From CAIOYC01 sp964243985 (GTDB lineage Bacteria > Pseudomonadota > Alphaproteobacteria > Caulobacterales > Caulobacteraceae): a stretch of 64,000 bases of DNA. The DNA is taken from positions 62,001 through 126,000 of the forward strand of contig CAXTHJ010000001.1 of assembly GCA_964243985.1 (NCBI GenBank), given 5' to 3'. The position numbers and the translations under genes are program-made. The notes beneath the pieces were generated by a model. It worked only from the letters and a program-made list of their open reading frames with translations. It was not told where the DNA came from and did not search any database. Of this stretch, positions 34,169-44,374 are shown in pieces; positions within the stretch are counted from its first letter, which is position 1, and every line of letters starts with the position of its first letter.

Positions 34169-37063
34169 TCATCGGCTACTCCGCTTGACCTCGATGCGTC
34201 CCCGAAATTCGGCGTCGTTCAGCCTGAGCTCTTCGGATTCCAGCCACGTCTCGACGATTTGTGGAATCACAAGCCCACGCTGGGCGGGGCTCAGCCGGCG
34301 AACGTGCTCTGCGGCGCTGTCCCAGACGCCATCCAGTCCGTCCCGCGCGAACCAGACCAGCAGATCCCGCAGCAGGTCTTCCGTCCATCCCCCAGACTGA
34401 AGGCGGACCCAGGCCTGGGTCTGGTCAACCAAGCGATCGGGCAGCACGCCGCCTGAGTCGTCGGTGGGGCTGTGGCGATTGCTCTGCGCCTGAAGGGAAG
34501 GCTCAGACCAATCGGGCTGTTGCAGGACGATTTCTATATTCTGGTCTGCCGCCAGCGTTGAAAGCGCTGAGCGGATCGCCGAAGCGTTCAGGGATAAACC
34601 CACCCCATCTCCGATCTCCGTCAGGTCGCTCGCACGCTTATTGATCAAGTGGAGCGGCCCCGTCTCGGCCATGCAGGCGCTCAGCCCCGCCAGGACCTCC
34701 TCTAATCTATCGGGATCAGCGACGTGCAGGCTGACATGGCTAGGGCCGGCGGTCCCCCGCAAGGTTGCGAGATCGGTCTCCCCGAACACGGTGGAGACGA
34801 TCGCGATATGACCTATATCGACCAGCTGGAACAAGGCGTCAGTCAACGCGTCCAAAGTGGCCTGATCGTCTACGAAGGCGATTGCCCGGTACGGAAGGCG
34901 CTTTTCGGTCTCCAAGCCCGTCTGAACGATCTGAAAATCGGCCTCGCCCCAGTTGGGCGGAGACGAACCTCCGGCGGTTGTCAGCGCAGCGATTTTGCCG
35001 TGCCATAGATACCCGACAGGAACACCGTTGATCGCCGACACGGCTGCAAGATCCGTCAAACCGCCGCTGCCGCCCCAGGTTTGCCTTCCGTCCATCCTGA
35101 GCCAGGCGGGTAGCGTCTTCTCAAACAGCTTGGGGATGAAATTCGACGAGGCTTCGAGCGACCGAGCCAGAGTTCGGCGACGATCAAACTTGGCCATTGC
35201 CGTTCCAATCAGTTCCGCCACGTCATCCGTGTAGCGGGCGAAGGAAAGGAGGTGCTGCACCTCGGCACTGGTCGGCAACCGCAGGTTCTCACCGCTTTGG
35301 CGCTTTGCCGAAAGGGCTGCAAACACGTTCGCCGCATCTCGAGCATCGTTATAAGGCGCCGCATGGACGCGGTCGGGCCAACGCGTTGCCAGATCGGCGA
35401 TGCCCGTTCCTTTCTGGAAGCACACCAGTGGCAACCCCTCGGCGATAGAATCAAGCGCCACGTTGGGAAAGGGATCAAGCCGCGAGGACATGAAGAAGGC
35501 GTCGGCAATGTCCCAGAACGGTTGCAGAGTGGCTTGCTCCGGAACGAAGGTGACGATGTCGGCCAGACTACTGCGCTCGACTTGATCGGCCAGATAGACG
35601 GAGAGGCCCAGGTCTGTCTTGGGGGCGTATCCAGCGCCCACCCACACGAAGTGACAGTTCACGCCAAGATCGTGTTTAAGGATGCGCGCCGCCTCTATGA
35701 ACAGGTCCACGCCCTTTCGGGGCTGAACCTGACCTGTGCCCAGGACTATAAGTGGTCGGTCCTTGGCCTTGGACAGCACCTGCAGGTGGCGCGGCAAACG
35801 GGCCTTGGTCTCACGCTCACGATCCGTGGGCACGAGCGGGACAACAGACCGCCCCTGCGGACGGATGTGGAGGTTCGTCGGGCGCATAGGACCGAGCCCT
35901 AGGCGTTGCGCCTCCTTCAACCCCTCCTGCTCGACGAGCTTGGACGGAAAGACGACGGCGTCAGACAACGTGATCGCACGGGCGAGCAAGTTAAACGGCC
36001 ATACATATTGCGCAAATTCGTGCAGTAACGAGACCGCCGGGATGCCATGCCTAACAAGCAAGGGAAGCAGTTTGGTGCATTCGACAGAATTCAAAACGAC
36101 GGCATCTATGCTGTGGCGGCGCGTCAGGGCCTTCAACGCCGCTTCCATTTGCCCGACCGTGTCCCCGGAGATTAGCAGTTCGGTGGAGACCTTAGCGAAT
36201 TCGTCGCTGAGGGCACCCCCTCGCAGGATCATCGAAAAGACATTGAACCGCGCTCCAAGGTGCCTAGCTAGATTGAGGCCGACGATTGGGGCACCGGTGC
36301 GACTGGCTTCGTGGGAGCAGATGAGCAAGGACGGCTTGGCGCGATTGAAGATCTGCGCGCCCGCTACACCGGAAAAGTGGCTCACGGCGAACTTCAATCG
36401 CCCCTCCTGCCGACCATGCTCGATGTAGTGGAGCAAGGGGTTCAGTTCAGCTAAGCCAACGTCGGGGTACTCAAGCACATACGCAGCAATGTTGAAATCC
36501 GGCGAAGGATCAGCAGGAAGGCGGTAACCTTCCGTGCAGTAATAGGTGGCGACATCCCCCACCACGACACCTGTCTTGCGAAGGAAATAGGTCGGGGAGA
36601 ACAGAGGGGACGATGCTATAACCGAGACTGCCGCCTGCGCCGCATCCCATGAGGGGAAGCACCATGACCATCCATGGTTCCGGCAGTAGAAGGCGAAGGG
36701 ATGCTCGCCCGTCGCAAGCGTGCGGGGATAATAGGCTTGGATGAAATCGGCGTCAAAAGTCTCGTTTGGGGCCAACGTCCGCCAGCCGTGGAGCAGATAC
36801 TCGCGAATGGGATCTGGGCAAATTCCGTTCACTTGCTTGAAGTAGTCGAAACTAAACAGACCGCTAGATCTCACGTCTTCGAAGTCGGCGTCTAGCTGTG
36901 CGGACGAGCCGTATCGACGTTCCTCTATACCGAATGCAAAATAATGCTCTTCTGGGTCAACCGAAGCCTCTTTAACATCGGGATAGGTCCGAATATAAAA
37001 CTCCGGATCGAAGCTCACCTCAGTTACAGCTTCGTCCCTGGCGTCCGATAGGATCTCGACCAC
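34169..37063 (-). CDS. Modular GT4 glycosyltransferase with FD/Y modules
   Basis: 964 residues. Residues 15-235 contain about four FD/Y modules (FDPEFYIRTYPDVKEASV, FDADFIQAYYPRTLATG, FSPTYFLRKTGVV, FNIAAYVLEYPDVGLAEL with HYIEHGRQEGR). Residues about 245-650 are a GT4 domain: SHEASRTGAPIVGLNLA, LGTGQVQPRKGVDLFIEAA, and SSRLDPFPNVALDSIAEGLP in the EX7E region (first Glu replaced by Asp). The last 300 residues are Asp/Leu-rich and unrecognised. The start is GTG 37063 with GAGG five bases upstream. The epimerase gene lies 35 bases downstream of the stop codon's opposite end, that is, just upstream in transcription. Confidence 0.8.
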   Translation of the reverse strand: MVEILSDARDEAVTEVSFDPEFYIRTYPDVKEASVDPEEHYFAFGIEERRYGSSAQLDADFEDVRSSGLFSFDYFKQVNGICPDPIREYLLHGWRTLAPNETFDADFIQAYYPRTLATGEHPFAFYCRNHGWSWCFPSWDAAQAAVSVIASSPLFSPTYFLRKTGVVVGDVATYYCTEGYRLPADPSPDFNIAAYVLEYPDVGLAELNPLLHYIEHGRQEGRLKFAVSHFSGVAGAQIFNRAKPSLLICSHEASRTGAPIVGLNLARHLGARFNVFSMILRGGALSDEFAKVSTELLISGDTVGQMEAALKALTRRHSIDAVVLNSVECTKLLPLLVRHGIPAVSLLHEFAQYVWPFNLLARAITLSDAVVFPSKLVEQEGLKEAQRLGLGPMRPTNLHIRPQGRSVVPLVPTDRERETKARLPRHLQVLSKAKDRPLIVLGTGQVQPRKGVDLFIEAARILKHDLGVNCHFVWVGAGYAPKTDLGLSVYLADQVERSSLADIVTFVPEQATLQPFWDIADAFFMSSRLDPFPNVALDSIAEGLPLVCFQKGTGIADLATRWPDRVHAAPYNDARDAANVFAALSAKRQSGENLRLPTSAEVQHLLSFARYTDDVAELIGTAMAKFDRRRTLARSLEASSNFIPKLFEKTLPAWLRMDGRQTWGGSGGLTDLAAVSAINGVPVGYLWHGKIAALTTAGGSSPPNWGEADFQIVQTGLETEKRLPYRAIAFVDDQATLDALTDALFQLVDIGHIAIVSTVFGETDLATLRGTAGPSHVSLHVADPDRLEEVLAGLSACMAETGPLHLINKRASDLTEIGDGVGLSLNASAIRSALSTLAADQNIEIVLQQPDWSEPSLQAQSNRHSPTDDSGGVLPDRLVDQTQAWVRLQSGGWTEDLLRDLLVWFARDGLDGVWDSAAEHVRRLSPAQRGLVIPQIVETWLESEELRLNDAEFRGRIEVKRSSR

Positions 37064-37098
37064 TCAAACCTCATTTGCAATCCGGCGTCAGCTGCTTG

Positions 37099-38064
37099 TC
37101 AGATATCTGTCGGCAGAGATGCTTCCACTACAGACGCCATTTCGGCTTCCGCGCTGAATTGCGCAAGCAGTTCTGCAATTCCGGCTTCCAAGGATGTGTG
37201 GGCAGACCAACCCAACAAATCACGCGCCCGGTCCACATTGAGGACGCTGGTGCGCACGTCGAACTCTCGCGCAGGAACGTAACGCGTTTCGATAGAACGG
37301 CCGAGCTGTTCGCTCAATATCGACACAACGTCATTGATAGACGATCCGCGCCCGCTGCCGATGTTGAAGATCGGCATGGGGCTTTCTTCGGCCGGAATCA
37401 TGGCTAGTTTGCAAAGGGCTGCAGCCACATCTTTGACATGGACATAGTCTCGAACAATCTTGCCGTCGCCAAATATGGTCAGCGTCTCCCCGGCGACGGC
37501 TTTACGTGCGAAAATGCTGACCAGACCCTGGCCGCGGCCGCCATCTTGTCCCGGTCCGTACGGGTTGGACAGTCGAGCAATCCGGCCGTCCACCCAATTG
37601 CTGCGGTGATAAACGCCGATATAGTTTTCGGCCGCCAACTTGCCGGCCCCATAGGCGCCTATGGGGCGAAGCGGGTCGTCCTCCTGCGCGATTCCCGACG
37701 CGAGCGGCCCGTAGACCGTGCCCCCCGACGAGGTGAAGACCAGGCGTTTTCCGCCGACCCTGCGCGCCGCCTCAAGCAGCGCGAGGCTGGAGCGAACGTG
37801 CACATCGAGGTCGGTGACAGGATCGTTGGCTGCGGTTTGCGGAACACTGGCCCAGGCATAGTGGTGTATGACATCGAAGCTGGAGATCAACGCGTCCCAG
37901 TCAACATCCGCCAGTTGAAATGGAATGAAGGCGAGAGGCGCCGACGAGGCCGGTTGGGGGGGCAAACGCCGGCCAGCTATCGTGACATCTTCGCAAGCCT
38001 GGGTGAGCTGCCTGGCGACGTGCCCTCCGATGAAGCCGCCGCCGCCAAGAACCAGATGCCGCAT
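37099..38064 (-). CDS. NAD-dependent sugar epimerase/dehydratase (GalE-like)
   Basis: About 321 residues, extended SDR. It has VLGGGGFIGGHVARQL, FTSSGGTVYGPLAS with the catalytic Ser/Thr, PIGAYGAGKLAAENY with YxxxK, and NPYGPGQDGG. The C-terminal substrate part is UDP-sugar-like. The exact reaction (4-epimerisation of a UDP-hexose is most likely) is not decided by sequence. ATG 38064 has AGAGG close upstream; the frame is open another 75 codons but without a ribosome site. It precedes the 964-residue glycosyltransferase gene by 35 bases in one operon. Confidence 0.85.
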   Translation of the reverse strand: MRHLVLGGGGFIGGHVARQLTQACEDVTIAGRRLPPQPASSAPLAFIPFQLADVDWDALISSFDVIHHYAWASVPQTAANDPVTDLDVHVRSSLALLEAARRVGGKRLVFTSSGGTVYGPLASGIAQEDDPLRPIGAYGAGKLAAENYIGVYHRSNWVDGRIARLSNPYGPGQDGGRGQGLVSIFARKAVAGETLTIFGDGKIVRDYVHVKDVAAALCKLAMIPAEESPMPIFNIGSGRGSSINDVVSILSEQLGRSIETRYVPAREFDVRTSVLNVDRARDLLGWSAHTSLEAGIAELLAQFSAEAEMASVVEASLPTDI

Positions 38065-38307
38065 CACACCTCTTTCAACACCGGAGCACCATCGGCGCCT
38101 CTCGCAACGTCTCGGATCACGGTTATACGAATTGTCATGGCCGCGCATCGATTTTTGCCCCGAGGGAGTCACTGCGCCCTCGTGACGATCTGCAGAACCA
38201 TCGTGGCGCCGCCCGTCTCGTCCCCACGCATCAACGTGTTTGCCTTGGGGCAGAGGACGCCCTATCAGGCCTTTTAATGTACGGCACATCCCGGTGCGGA
38301 GTTCCAG

Positions 38308-39405
38308 ATGTCATCAGGTGGTGAGGGTAAAGTCGCGTTGGTCACCGGCGTTACAGGTCAGGACGGAGCTTATCTTTCCGAATTGCTCCTGTCCAAAGGG
38401 TACGTTGTGCATGGCGTAAAGCGCCGATCGTCATCCTTCAACACAAGTCGAATAGAGCATCTGTATCAAGATCTGCATGAGCCCGACCAGCACTTCATGC
38501 TGCACTACGGCGACCTGACCGACTCCACCAATCTGATCCGGATCATTCAACAAACCCAGCCGGATGAAATCTACAATCTGGCCGCGCAAAGCCATGTGGC
38601 GGTCAGCTTTGAAACTCCGGAGTATACGGCCAATGCTGACGCCATCGGCACTCTTCGCCTCCTCGAAGCTATCCGAATTCTGGGCATGGAGAAGAAGACG
38701 CGTTTCTATCAGGCCTCAACATCTGAATTGTATGGCAAGGTGCAGGAGGTGCCGCAAAGCGAAACTACGCCGTTTTATCCGCGCAGCCCTTACGCGGTAG
38801 CCAAGCTCTACTCCTACTGGATCGTAGTAAACTATCGCGAGGCTTACGGTTTGCATGCCTCGAACGGGATATTGTTTAATCACGAAAGCCCGTTGCGAGG
38901 CGAGACCTTTGTCACGCGCAAGATCACCCGAGCCTGCGCTGCGATCAAGCTAGGGTTCCAAGATAAGCTTTTCCTTGGCAACCTCGACGCTAAGCGGGAT
39001 TGGGGTCACGCGCGTGAATACGTTCGCGGCATGTGGCAGATGCTGCAGCACGACGAACCCGACGACTACGTCCTGGCGACTGGCGAGACCACCATGGTGC
39101 GCGACTTCGTCACCCTGGCCTTCCAGGAAACCGCCGTGCATCTGACCTGGGAAGGGGAAGGGGTGGAGGAGAAAGGGATTTGCTGCGAGACCGGCCGGGT
39201 GTATGTCGAGATCGATCCACGCTATTTCCGGCCGACTGAAGTCGATCTATTGATCGGCGATCCCACCAAGGCAAGGACGAAGCTCGGCTGGACCCACGAG
39301 ACGAGCTGGTCAGATCTCTGCAGCGAAATGGTTCGCGAGGATCTCATCGTGGTCGCTCAAGAACAGCAGCAGCGCTGGCTGGGCAAACCGACGCCGGCAT
39401 TATGA
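38308..39405 (+). CDS. gmd: GDP-mannose 4,6-dehydratase
   Basis: 365 residues. LVTGVTGQDGAYLSELLL and HGVKRRSSSFNTSRI are the Gmd nucleotide-binding region. FYQASTSELYGKVQEVPQ and SPYAVAKLYSYWI carry the Ser/Thr-Glu-Tyr-Lys catalytic set. LFNHESPLRGETFVTRKI is diagnostic. It makes GDP-4-keto-6-deoxymannose, the substrate of fcl, completing GDP-L-fucose from manC product. It is divergent from the epimerase gene across about 240 bases. Confidence 0.96.
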   Translation: MSSGGEGKVALVTGVTGQDGAYLSELLLSKGYVVHGVKRRSSSFNTSRIEHLYQDLHEPDQHFMLHYGDLTDSTNLIRIIQQTQPDEIYNLAAQSHVAVSFETPEYTANADAIGTLRLLEAIRILGMEKKTRFYQASTSELYGKVQEVPQSETTPFYPRSPYAVAKLYSYWIVVNYREAYGLHASNGILFNHESPLRGETFVTRKITRACAAIKLGFQDKLFLGNLDAKRDWGHAREYVRGMWQMLQHDEPDDYVLATGETTMVRDFVTLAFQETAVHLTWEGEGVEEKGICCETGRVYVEIDPRYFRPTEVDLLIGDPTKARTKLGWTHETSWSDLCSEMVREDLIVVAQEQQQRWLGKPTPAL

Positions 39406-39602
39406 CCTATCGATGTTGTCGTCGCGGCTGCAAGAAAGCGGAACCTTGACCGCAGAGTCGCTCATCCGTCGCACGACCTGCGTTCGCGGGTCTATCTAAG
39501 CGACGCAGGCCTGAGGGTGGCCCATGGACTTCCTAGGGCTGGCGCCGTTAATTGCCTGCGCTCAAGGTGGTTGCAGGATATTTCAAGAGCTTAGGAGCAC
39601 TG

Positions 39603-40394
39603 ATGGTTGGGGAGACGTTCACATGCAATATCTGCGGTCAACCCTCCGTATTCCCGCAAGTCGCCGATGGCCGTGAGCACGCCAGTTGTATGACGTGCCA
39701 CTCGTCAGTCCGGATGCGCGGGGTAGTTCACAACCTAACCGCGGGCCTGTTCGGTCGATCGATGACCCTGGACGAGATGCCGTCAGCCCCGATCAAGGGA
39801 TTGGGCCTTAGCGACTGGGAAGGGTACGCGGTGCCGCTCAGCCGCAAGCTCGACTATGTCAACAGCTTCTATCACTGTGCCCCCCGCTTCGACATCACCA
39901 TGCCTGTGGACGATCGGGCGGGTCAGTACGATTTTCTTATCAGCTCGGACGTCTTTGAGCACGTGCGGCCCCCAGTGCAGACAGCGTTCGACCATAGCTA
40001 CGCCATCCTCAAGCCCGGGGGACTGTTGGTGCTGACCGTGCCTTCGTTCGAAGGTGCAGGGACGGTGGAGCACTATCCGGAGCTAGGTGCCTATTTGGTG
40101 CTCGAGTTCGACGGTGAATGGGTTCTGCTTAATAAATCTCAAGCCGGGTTCTTCACGCTGCACCGCGACCTTGTCTTCCATGGCGGCCCCGGAACGACGC
40201 TGGAGATGCGCATTTTCGGGGTGGGCGATCTGTTCCGCAATCTCGAGCTTGCCGGCTTCACAGACGTGACGCTGCACGATGAGATCGTTCCGCAGTGGGG
40301 AATATTCCCTCCGCATCGCCAGGGTCTTCCCATCACCGCAAGGCGTCCGGGCGCGCCGTTCTCTCAACACCATCAGTATTTGGGAGCGGTATGA
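39603..40394 (+). CDS. Zinc-ribbon SAM methyltransferase
   Basis: About 263 residues. The N-terminus has two CxxC pairs (FTCNICGQP and SCMTCHSS), a likely zinc ribbon. A Methyltransf_11-like core follows (DYVNSFYHCAPRFDI, YDFLISSDVFEHVRPP, LKPGGLLVLTVPSFEG). A canonical glycine motif I is not evident; the ribbon-type relatives often show a shortened one. ATG 39603 has TTAGGAG at ideal spacing, preferred over an upstream frame. Its stop overlaps the start of the next gene (ATGA), so the pair is co-translated with the GT2 protein. Confidence 0.75.
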   Translation: MVGETFTCNICGQPSVFPQVADGREHASCMTCHSSVRMRGVVHNLTAGLFGRSMTLDEMPSAPIKGLGLSDWEGYAVPLSRKLDYVNSFYHCAPRFDITMPVDDRAGQYDFLISSDVFEHVRPPVQTAFDHSYAILKPGGLLVLTVPSFEGAGTVEHYPELGAYLVLEFDGEWVLLNKSQAGFFTLHRDLVFHGGPGTTLEMRIFGVGDLFRNLELAGFTDVTLHDEIVPQWGIFPPHRQGLPITARRPGAPFSQHHQYLGAV

Positions 40395-43111
40395 CGGTTG
40401 TTGGATATCTGGAGCATGCGACGGGCCGCGTCATTGCAGGATGGGCGGCGGATGAAGCGCGTCCTGACCTTCCCGTGGTGGTCGAGGTCTTCGAAGCCGG
40501 CCGTGTGGTCGGCCGTACGCTCGCCGATTTAAATCGGCCCGATGTCGGCGCCGCTACCACCTTTGGTTCGCATCATGGTTTTTATTTTTTCCATGCCGCG
40601 GGGTTGGCCGATGGCGTGCTGACCGTACAAGTGGCGGGACAGCCCCTGGAACGTGCGGAAAGTGATGAGGTTGTGGAAACGATTCTCGGGGCGATCGAGC
40701 GCGCCGAGGACGGCTACGTGGTCGGCTGGGCTCTGGACAGCAAGTATCCCGATCGCGCGATCGAGGTGGAGCTTCTGCTGGACGGCGGACCAGTCGCCTC
40801 CGACCGCGCCGATGTTTTCCGGCCGGACCTGCGCAGCGCCAATGTCGGCAATGGACGCCATGGCTTTCAGATACCCCTGCCGCCGCTGCCTGCAGACGCC
40901 GGCGAGCTGACAGTCAGGGAGGCGTCGCAGCGCGCCCGGCTTCAAGGCCGCCTGCGGGTTTCCGAGATTTTGCGCGAGAGCGGCAACTTCGGTCATCTAG
41001 ACTCGGTGAATGGCGGTGTGGCGGTGGGCTGGGCCATCGACCCCATCAATCCCTCGCGGCCCGCACAAGTCGAATTCCTCGTCGACGGGAAGGTCGTCGG
41101 CATGACGACGGCCGATCTGCCCCGTCCCGACGTCGAGGCCGCAGGCCTTGGTGGTCCCTTGACGGGTTTCCGTCAAGGCCTCGACATCGACCTGATGTCC
41201 GGCGGCGAGGTGATGGTCAGCGCCCGCATCAAAGGCTCGGGCTACCTGCTGCTTGGCTTGCGACAGGCGTCTTTGACGAAGACGATCCGGCGCTGGCTCG
41301 GACGGGCTGACCGGGTGCAAGGTGCCTTGCTTGCCCGCGTGCGTCGCCGGACGGAGGTTGCCGCGGGCGGTCGCACGCTGTCCATCGTCATGCCGATTTA
41401 CAAGGTGGACCCGCACTGGTTGGTGGAGGCGCTCGATAGCGTGGTCGCACAGTGGTGCAGTCGCTGGGAGTTGATCTGCGTAGACGACGCCTCTCGCGAC
41501 CCAGAGATCGACGCGGTGCTGAACAGGTTCGCAGGTCGGGAAAACCGCATAAAGGTTATCCGGCAGAAGCAGAATGGAGGAATTGCACGTGCCACAAATG
41601 CAGGCTTAGCTGCCGCGTCTGGCACCCATGTCGCCTTCATGGACCATGACGACTATCTGGAGCCCGACGCAGTGCATCGACTGTTGCAGGCTGCGGCTGA
41701 CGGCGCTGAGTTGATCTACTCCGACGAGGCGCTGACAACCGATCAACTGTCGGCCATCATTGATGTGCGCGCCAGACCCGCCTTCTCATACGACTACTAC
41801 TTGTCGCACCCGTATTTCGTCCACATGATCTGCGTCCCGCTTGCGCTCGCCCGCGCCATCGGCGGGTGGGATGAAGGCTTCTCGATCTCGGCTGACGTCG
41901 ATTTTGTATTGCGGGTCCTAGAAAAAGCCGCATTGGTCACACACGTGCCCCGCGTGCTGTACCGCTGGCGAACCCACCGACAAAGCACCGGCCACGAGCG
42001 CAAGGCCGAGGTGACCGCCGCAACCCTGATGGCGATCAATCGCCATCTTGCAGCGCGCAAGCTCCCGGCGCATGCATCCGAAGGGTTGAGCTTCAATCAA
42101 TACCGCGTCGACTTTCCCGATCCCGGCGGCGAGGTCCTCATCGTCGTGCCGACCAAGAACCGCGTTGACCTCCTGCGTCCCTGCCTGGAGTCACTCGATT
42201 GCACGGTCCAGCCGGGGGATGCTCGCGTTGTTGTCGTCGACCACGACTCTACGGATCCCGAAACCATCGGCTACATGCTGGATGTGGAGGACTCATCCCA
42301 CATCGTCATGCCGTATTCCGGACCGTTTAATTTTCCAGTCATAAATAATTTGGCTGTCCGCGAACACATCGGCTCAGCTCGCTACATTCTGTTCCTCAAT
42401 AACGACATCGAGGCGATAGAGCCTGGCTGGCTCGAACGGATGCGCTCGCTCTGTAGCCGGCCGGATGTCGGCGTTGTGGGCGCGACCTTGATCTACGGCA
42501 GCGGGCTCGTCCAGCATGCTGGCGTGATCATCGGCACCAACGGCACCGCCGACCATGCGCACAAGTTGCTGCCCCTGCGGGTGGGGGCGACAGGCGAGCG
42601 GACACCGGGATTCAACAATGGGCTTGTCTCGACACGAGACTACTCGGCTGTCACGGCCGCCTGTATGATGATGAGAACTGACGTCTTCTTCGAGGTCGGC
42701 GGTTACGATGAAAACCTAGCCGTGGGGTTCAACGACACGGATCTCTGCCTGCGCGTCTTTGACGCCGGCTACAAGGTGCTTTGCGATCCTTATGCTGTTC
42801 TATACCATCACGAGTCCGCCACGCGGGTGAAGTCTGATCATCTCAGCCATCCCAAGGACAACGCTCTGTTCAATATGCGCTGGTCTAAGCTGATGGACGG
42901 CCGGGACCCATACTATTCTCCATTGCTGACGCTTTCCGGACCGGATCACACGCTATCGGAGGTTGACCATTGTGGGGAGACCATGTTCGCCTTCCGGACG
43001 GTGCGGGTGAGTTTGCAGGCGCCCAGTCCTTCCGCAGCTGACGTCAGGGACACAGGACTGGCAACTGTTAGGAAGGAAGCCGATATCTTGGCTGGAGCAG
43101 GATATGCTTGA
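40391..43111 (+). CDS. Double GT2 glycosyltransferase with three N-terminal GWA modules
   Basis: About 906 residues. Three GWA modules cover residues about 1-90, 97-190 and 200-295 (TGRVIAGWAADEARPDLP, DGYVVGWALDSKYPDR, NGGVAVGWAIDPINPSRP, each followed by a D/N-RPD and an HGF/TGF motif). A first GT2 domain begins near 333 (LSIVMPIYKVD, ICVDDASRD, MDHDDYLEPDA). A second begins near 585 (VLIVVPTKNRVDLL, VVVDHDSTD, LFLNNDIEAIEPGWLERM, GGYDENLAVGFNDTDLCLR). It probably adds two residues to the growing glycan. Its start overlaps the preceding stop and its end overlaps the next start. Confidence 0.88.
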   Translation: MTVVGYLEHATGRVIAGWAADEARPDLPVVVEVFEAGRVVGRTLADLNRPDVGAATTFGSHHGFYFFHAAGLADGVLTVQVAGQPLERAESDEVVETILGAIERAEDGYVVGWALDSKYPDRAIEVELLLDGGPVASDRADVFRPDLRSANVGNGRHGFQIPLPPLPADAGELTVREASQRARLQGRLRVSEILRESGNFGHLDSVNGGVAVGWAIDPINPSRPAQVEFLVDGKVVGMTTADLPRPDVEAAGLGGPLTGFRQGLDIDLMSGGEVMVSARIKGSGYLLLGLRQASLTKTIRRWLGRADRVQGALLARVRRRTEVAAGGRTLSIVMPIYKVDPHWLVEALDSVVAQWCSRWELICVDDASRDPEIDAVLNRFAGRENRIKVIRQKQNGGIARATNAGLAAASGTHVAFMDHDDYLEPDAVHRLLQAAADGAELIYSDEALTTDQLSAIIDVRARPAFSYDYYLSHPYFVHMICVPLALARAIGGWDEGFSISADVDFVLRVLEKAALVTHVPRVLYRWRTHRQSTGHERKAEVTAATLMAINRHLAARKLPAHASEGLSFNQYRVDFPDPGGEVLIVVPTKNRVDLLRPCLESLDCTVQPGDARVVVVDHDSTDPETIGYMLDVEDSSHIVMPYSGPFNFPVINNLAVREHIGSARYILFLNNDIEAIEPGWLERMRSLCSRPDVGVVGATLIYGSGLVQHAGVIIGTNGTADHAHKLLPLRVGATGERTPGFNNGLVSTRDYSAVTAACMMMRTDVFFEVGGYDENLAVGFNDTDLCLRVFDAGYKVLCDPYAVLYHHESATRVKSDHLSHPKDNALFNMRWSKLMDGRDPYYSPLLTLSGPDHTLSEVDHCGETMFAFRTVRVSLQAPSPSAADVRDTGLATVRKEADILAGAGYA

Positions 43112-44360
43112 AGTCCAAGCGAACTCCGTCGCGCACGAGGCGCGGCGCCTGCGCCTTCCGCAACTGGACGGCCGCGCAGTTCTTCACGTGGGTTGTGGAG
43201 AAGGCGATATCTGCGGCTATGCCCGCGCACGTGGCGCGTCGGCGGTTCTGGGCGTGGATCACGATCCGCAGGTGCTGAGCCGTGCGCGAGCTCGCTACGC
43301 CGACGTCGCTTTCGGTTTGGCTTATTGGCACGAATTCCTGCCGACGCGACGCTATGACGTCGTACTCCTAAAGTTTTCGCTCGGCCCGGCTTTGGAAGCA
43401 GTTGTTGCGCGCGCCATGAGCCTGCTAACCGTTAATGGCTTGCTGATCCTGTCAGCGGCCAAGAATTGCGGCTGGGACGAGGCTATCGCTAACGCCGGTC
43501 ACGATGGCCGCCCCGCCCGGGCCAAGCTGTCGGAGCTGCTCGCGGCCTACCAGTACGCCATCTTGTCCGACGACGCCGAGTCGGCGATCGTGCACTGCCG
43601 AAACCACAAGCCTCTCGCGCTTATCGTCGGTGGGCGCGGCGTGGCTGAAGACGCGTTGCTGGCGCAGGCATGGTATTGGCCCGGCCGGGTGGGTGTGTTC
43701 AACGAACACACCGCCTGGCGCGCCCTGTTAGCGAGCCCGGTAGGGGCGCGACTGGTCCACGGCCTTGAGACGCCAGACGCGGATGCCGGTGAGATCATCA
43801 GCGCTCTCTTCGACCGCGGTCTGGCGACGATCATGGTGGAGCAATGGTTCGCGCGCGCGCCCCCCGCTATCATCGTCCTCGACGGCTTCATCGGAGAGGG
43901 TTATCTAAAAGACGTCTGCCGAGCCCTGGAGTCGATCGGCTATCTCGTCTGGACGGCTCAACCGCACGGCTCAGCTTCATCAAGCGCCGCTAAACGCCAG
44001 ACGGTGGCAGTCGCGGGCGAGCCTTTGACCTTGGCACCAAGCCAGTTGGGCGGGGCGGTCGACTGCATATCGTTTAGCGATGATGCATTGGCCATCTCTG
44101 GATGGGCCATGGATAAGGGACGCCAAATCCCTGTCAGCAAATTCGTAGTCCACTACCAGGACCTGGATTTACAAATCCTGGAGATGGACAACTCCGAGCG
44201 TCCCGATGTGGCCGATCACGGTTTATGCCTGCCGGGCCAAACCTGCGGCTTCCATCTCAAGGTGCGGGTCCCGCCTCAATATATGGGGAGCGGGACCTTC
44301 GTCCCCGGGGCCGTGCAAGTCTACGGACTACTTGAACAACACCGGGTCGCCCTGATCTAG
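43104..44360 (+). CDS. SAM methyltransferase with C-terminal GWA module
   Basis: 418 residues. The N-terminal half is a methyltransferase fold: RAVLHVGCGEGDICGYA as motif I, LGVDHDPQVLSRAR, and YDVVLLKFSLG. A middle segment (about 165-290) is unrecognised. The last 100 residues are a GWA-type module (DALAISGWAMDKGRQIP, ERPDVADHG, CGFHLKVRV). It overlaps the end of the double GT2 gene by 8 bases and so is translated with it. The glycan, or a sugar on it, is the probable substrate. Confidence 0.68.
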   Translation: MLEVQANSVAHEARRLRLPQLDGRAVLHVGCGEGDICGYARARGASAVLGVDHDPQVLSRARARYADVAFGLAYWHEFLPTRRYDVVLLKFSLGPALEAVVARAMSLLTVNGLLILSAAKNCGWDEAIANAGHDGRPARAKLSELLAAYQYAILSDDAESAIVHCRNHKPLALIVGGRGVAEDALLAQAWYWPGRVGVFNEHTAWRALLASPVGARLVHGLETPDADAGEIISALFDRGLATIMVEQWFARAPPAIIVLDGFIGEGYLKDVCRALESIGYLVWTAQPHGSASSSAAKRQTVAVAGEPLTLAPSQLGGAVDCISFSDDALAISGWAMDKGRQIPVSKFVVHYQDLDLQILEMDNSERPDVADHGLCLPGQTCGFHLKVRVPPQYMGSGTFVPGAVQVYGLLEQHRVALI

Positions 44361-44374
44361 GGCAGCGCCGACAA

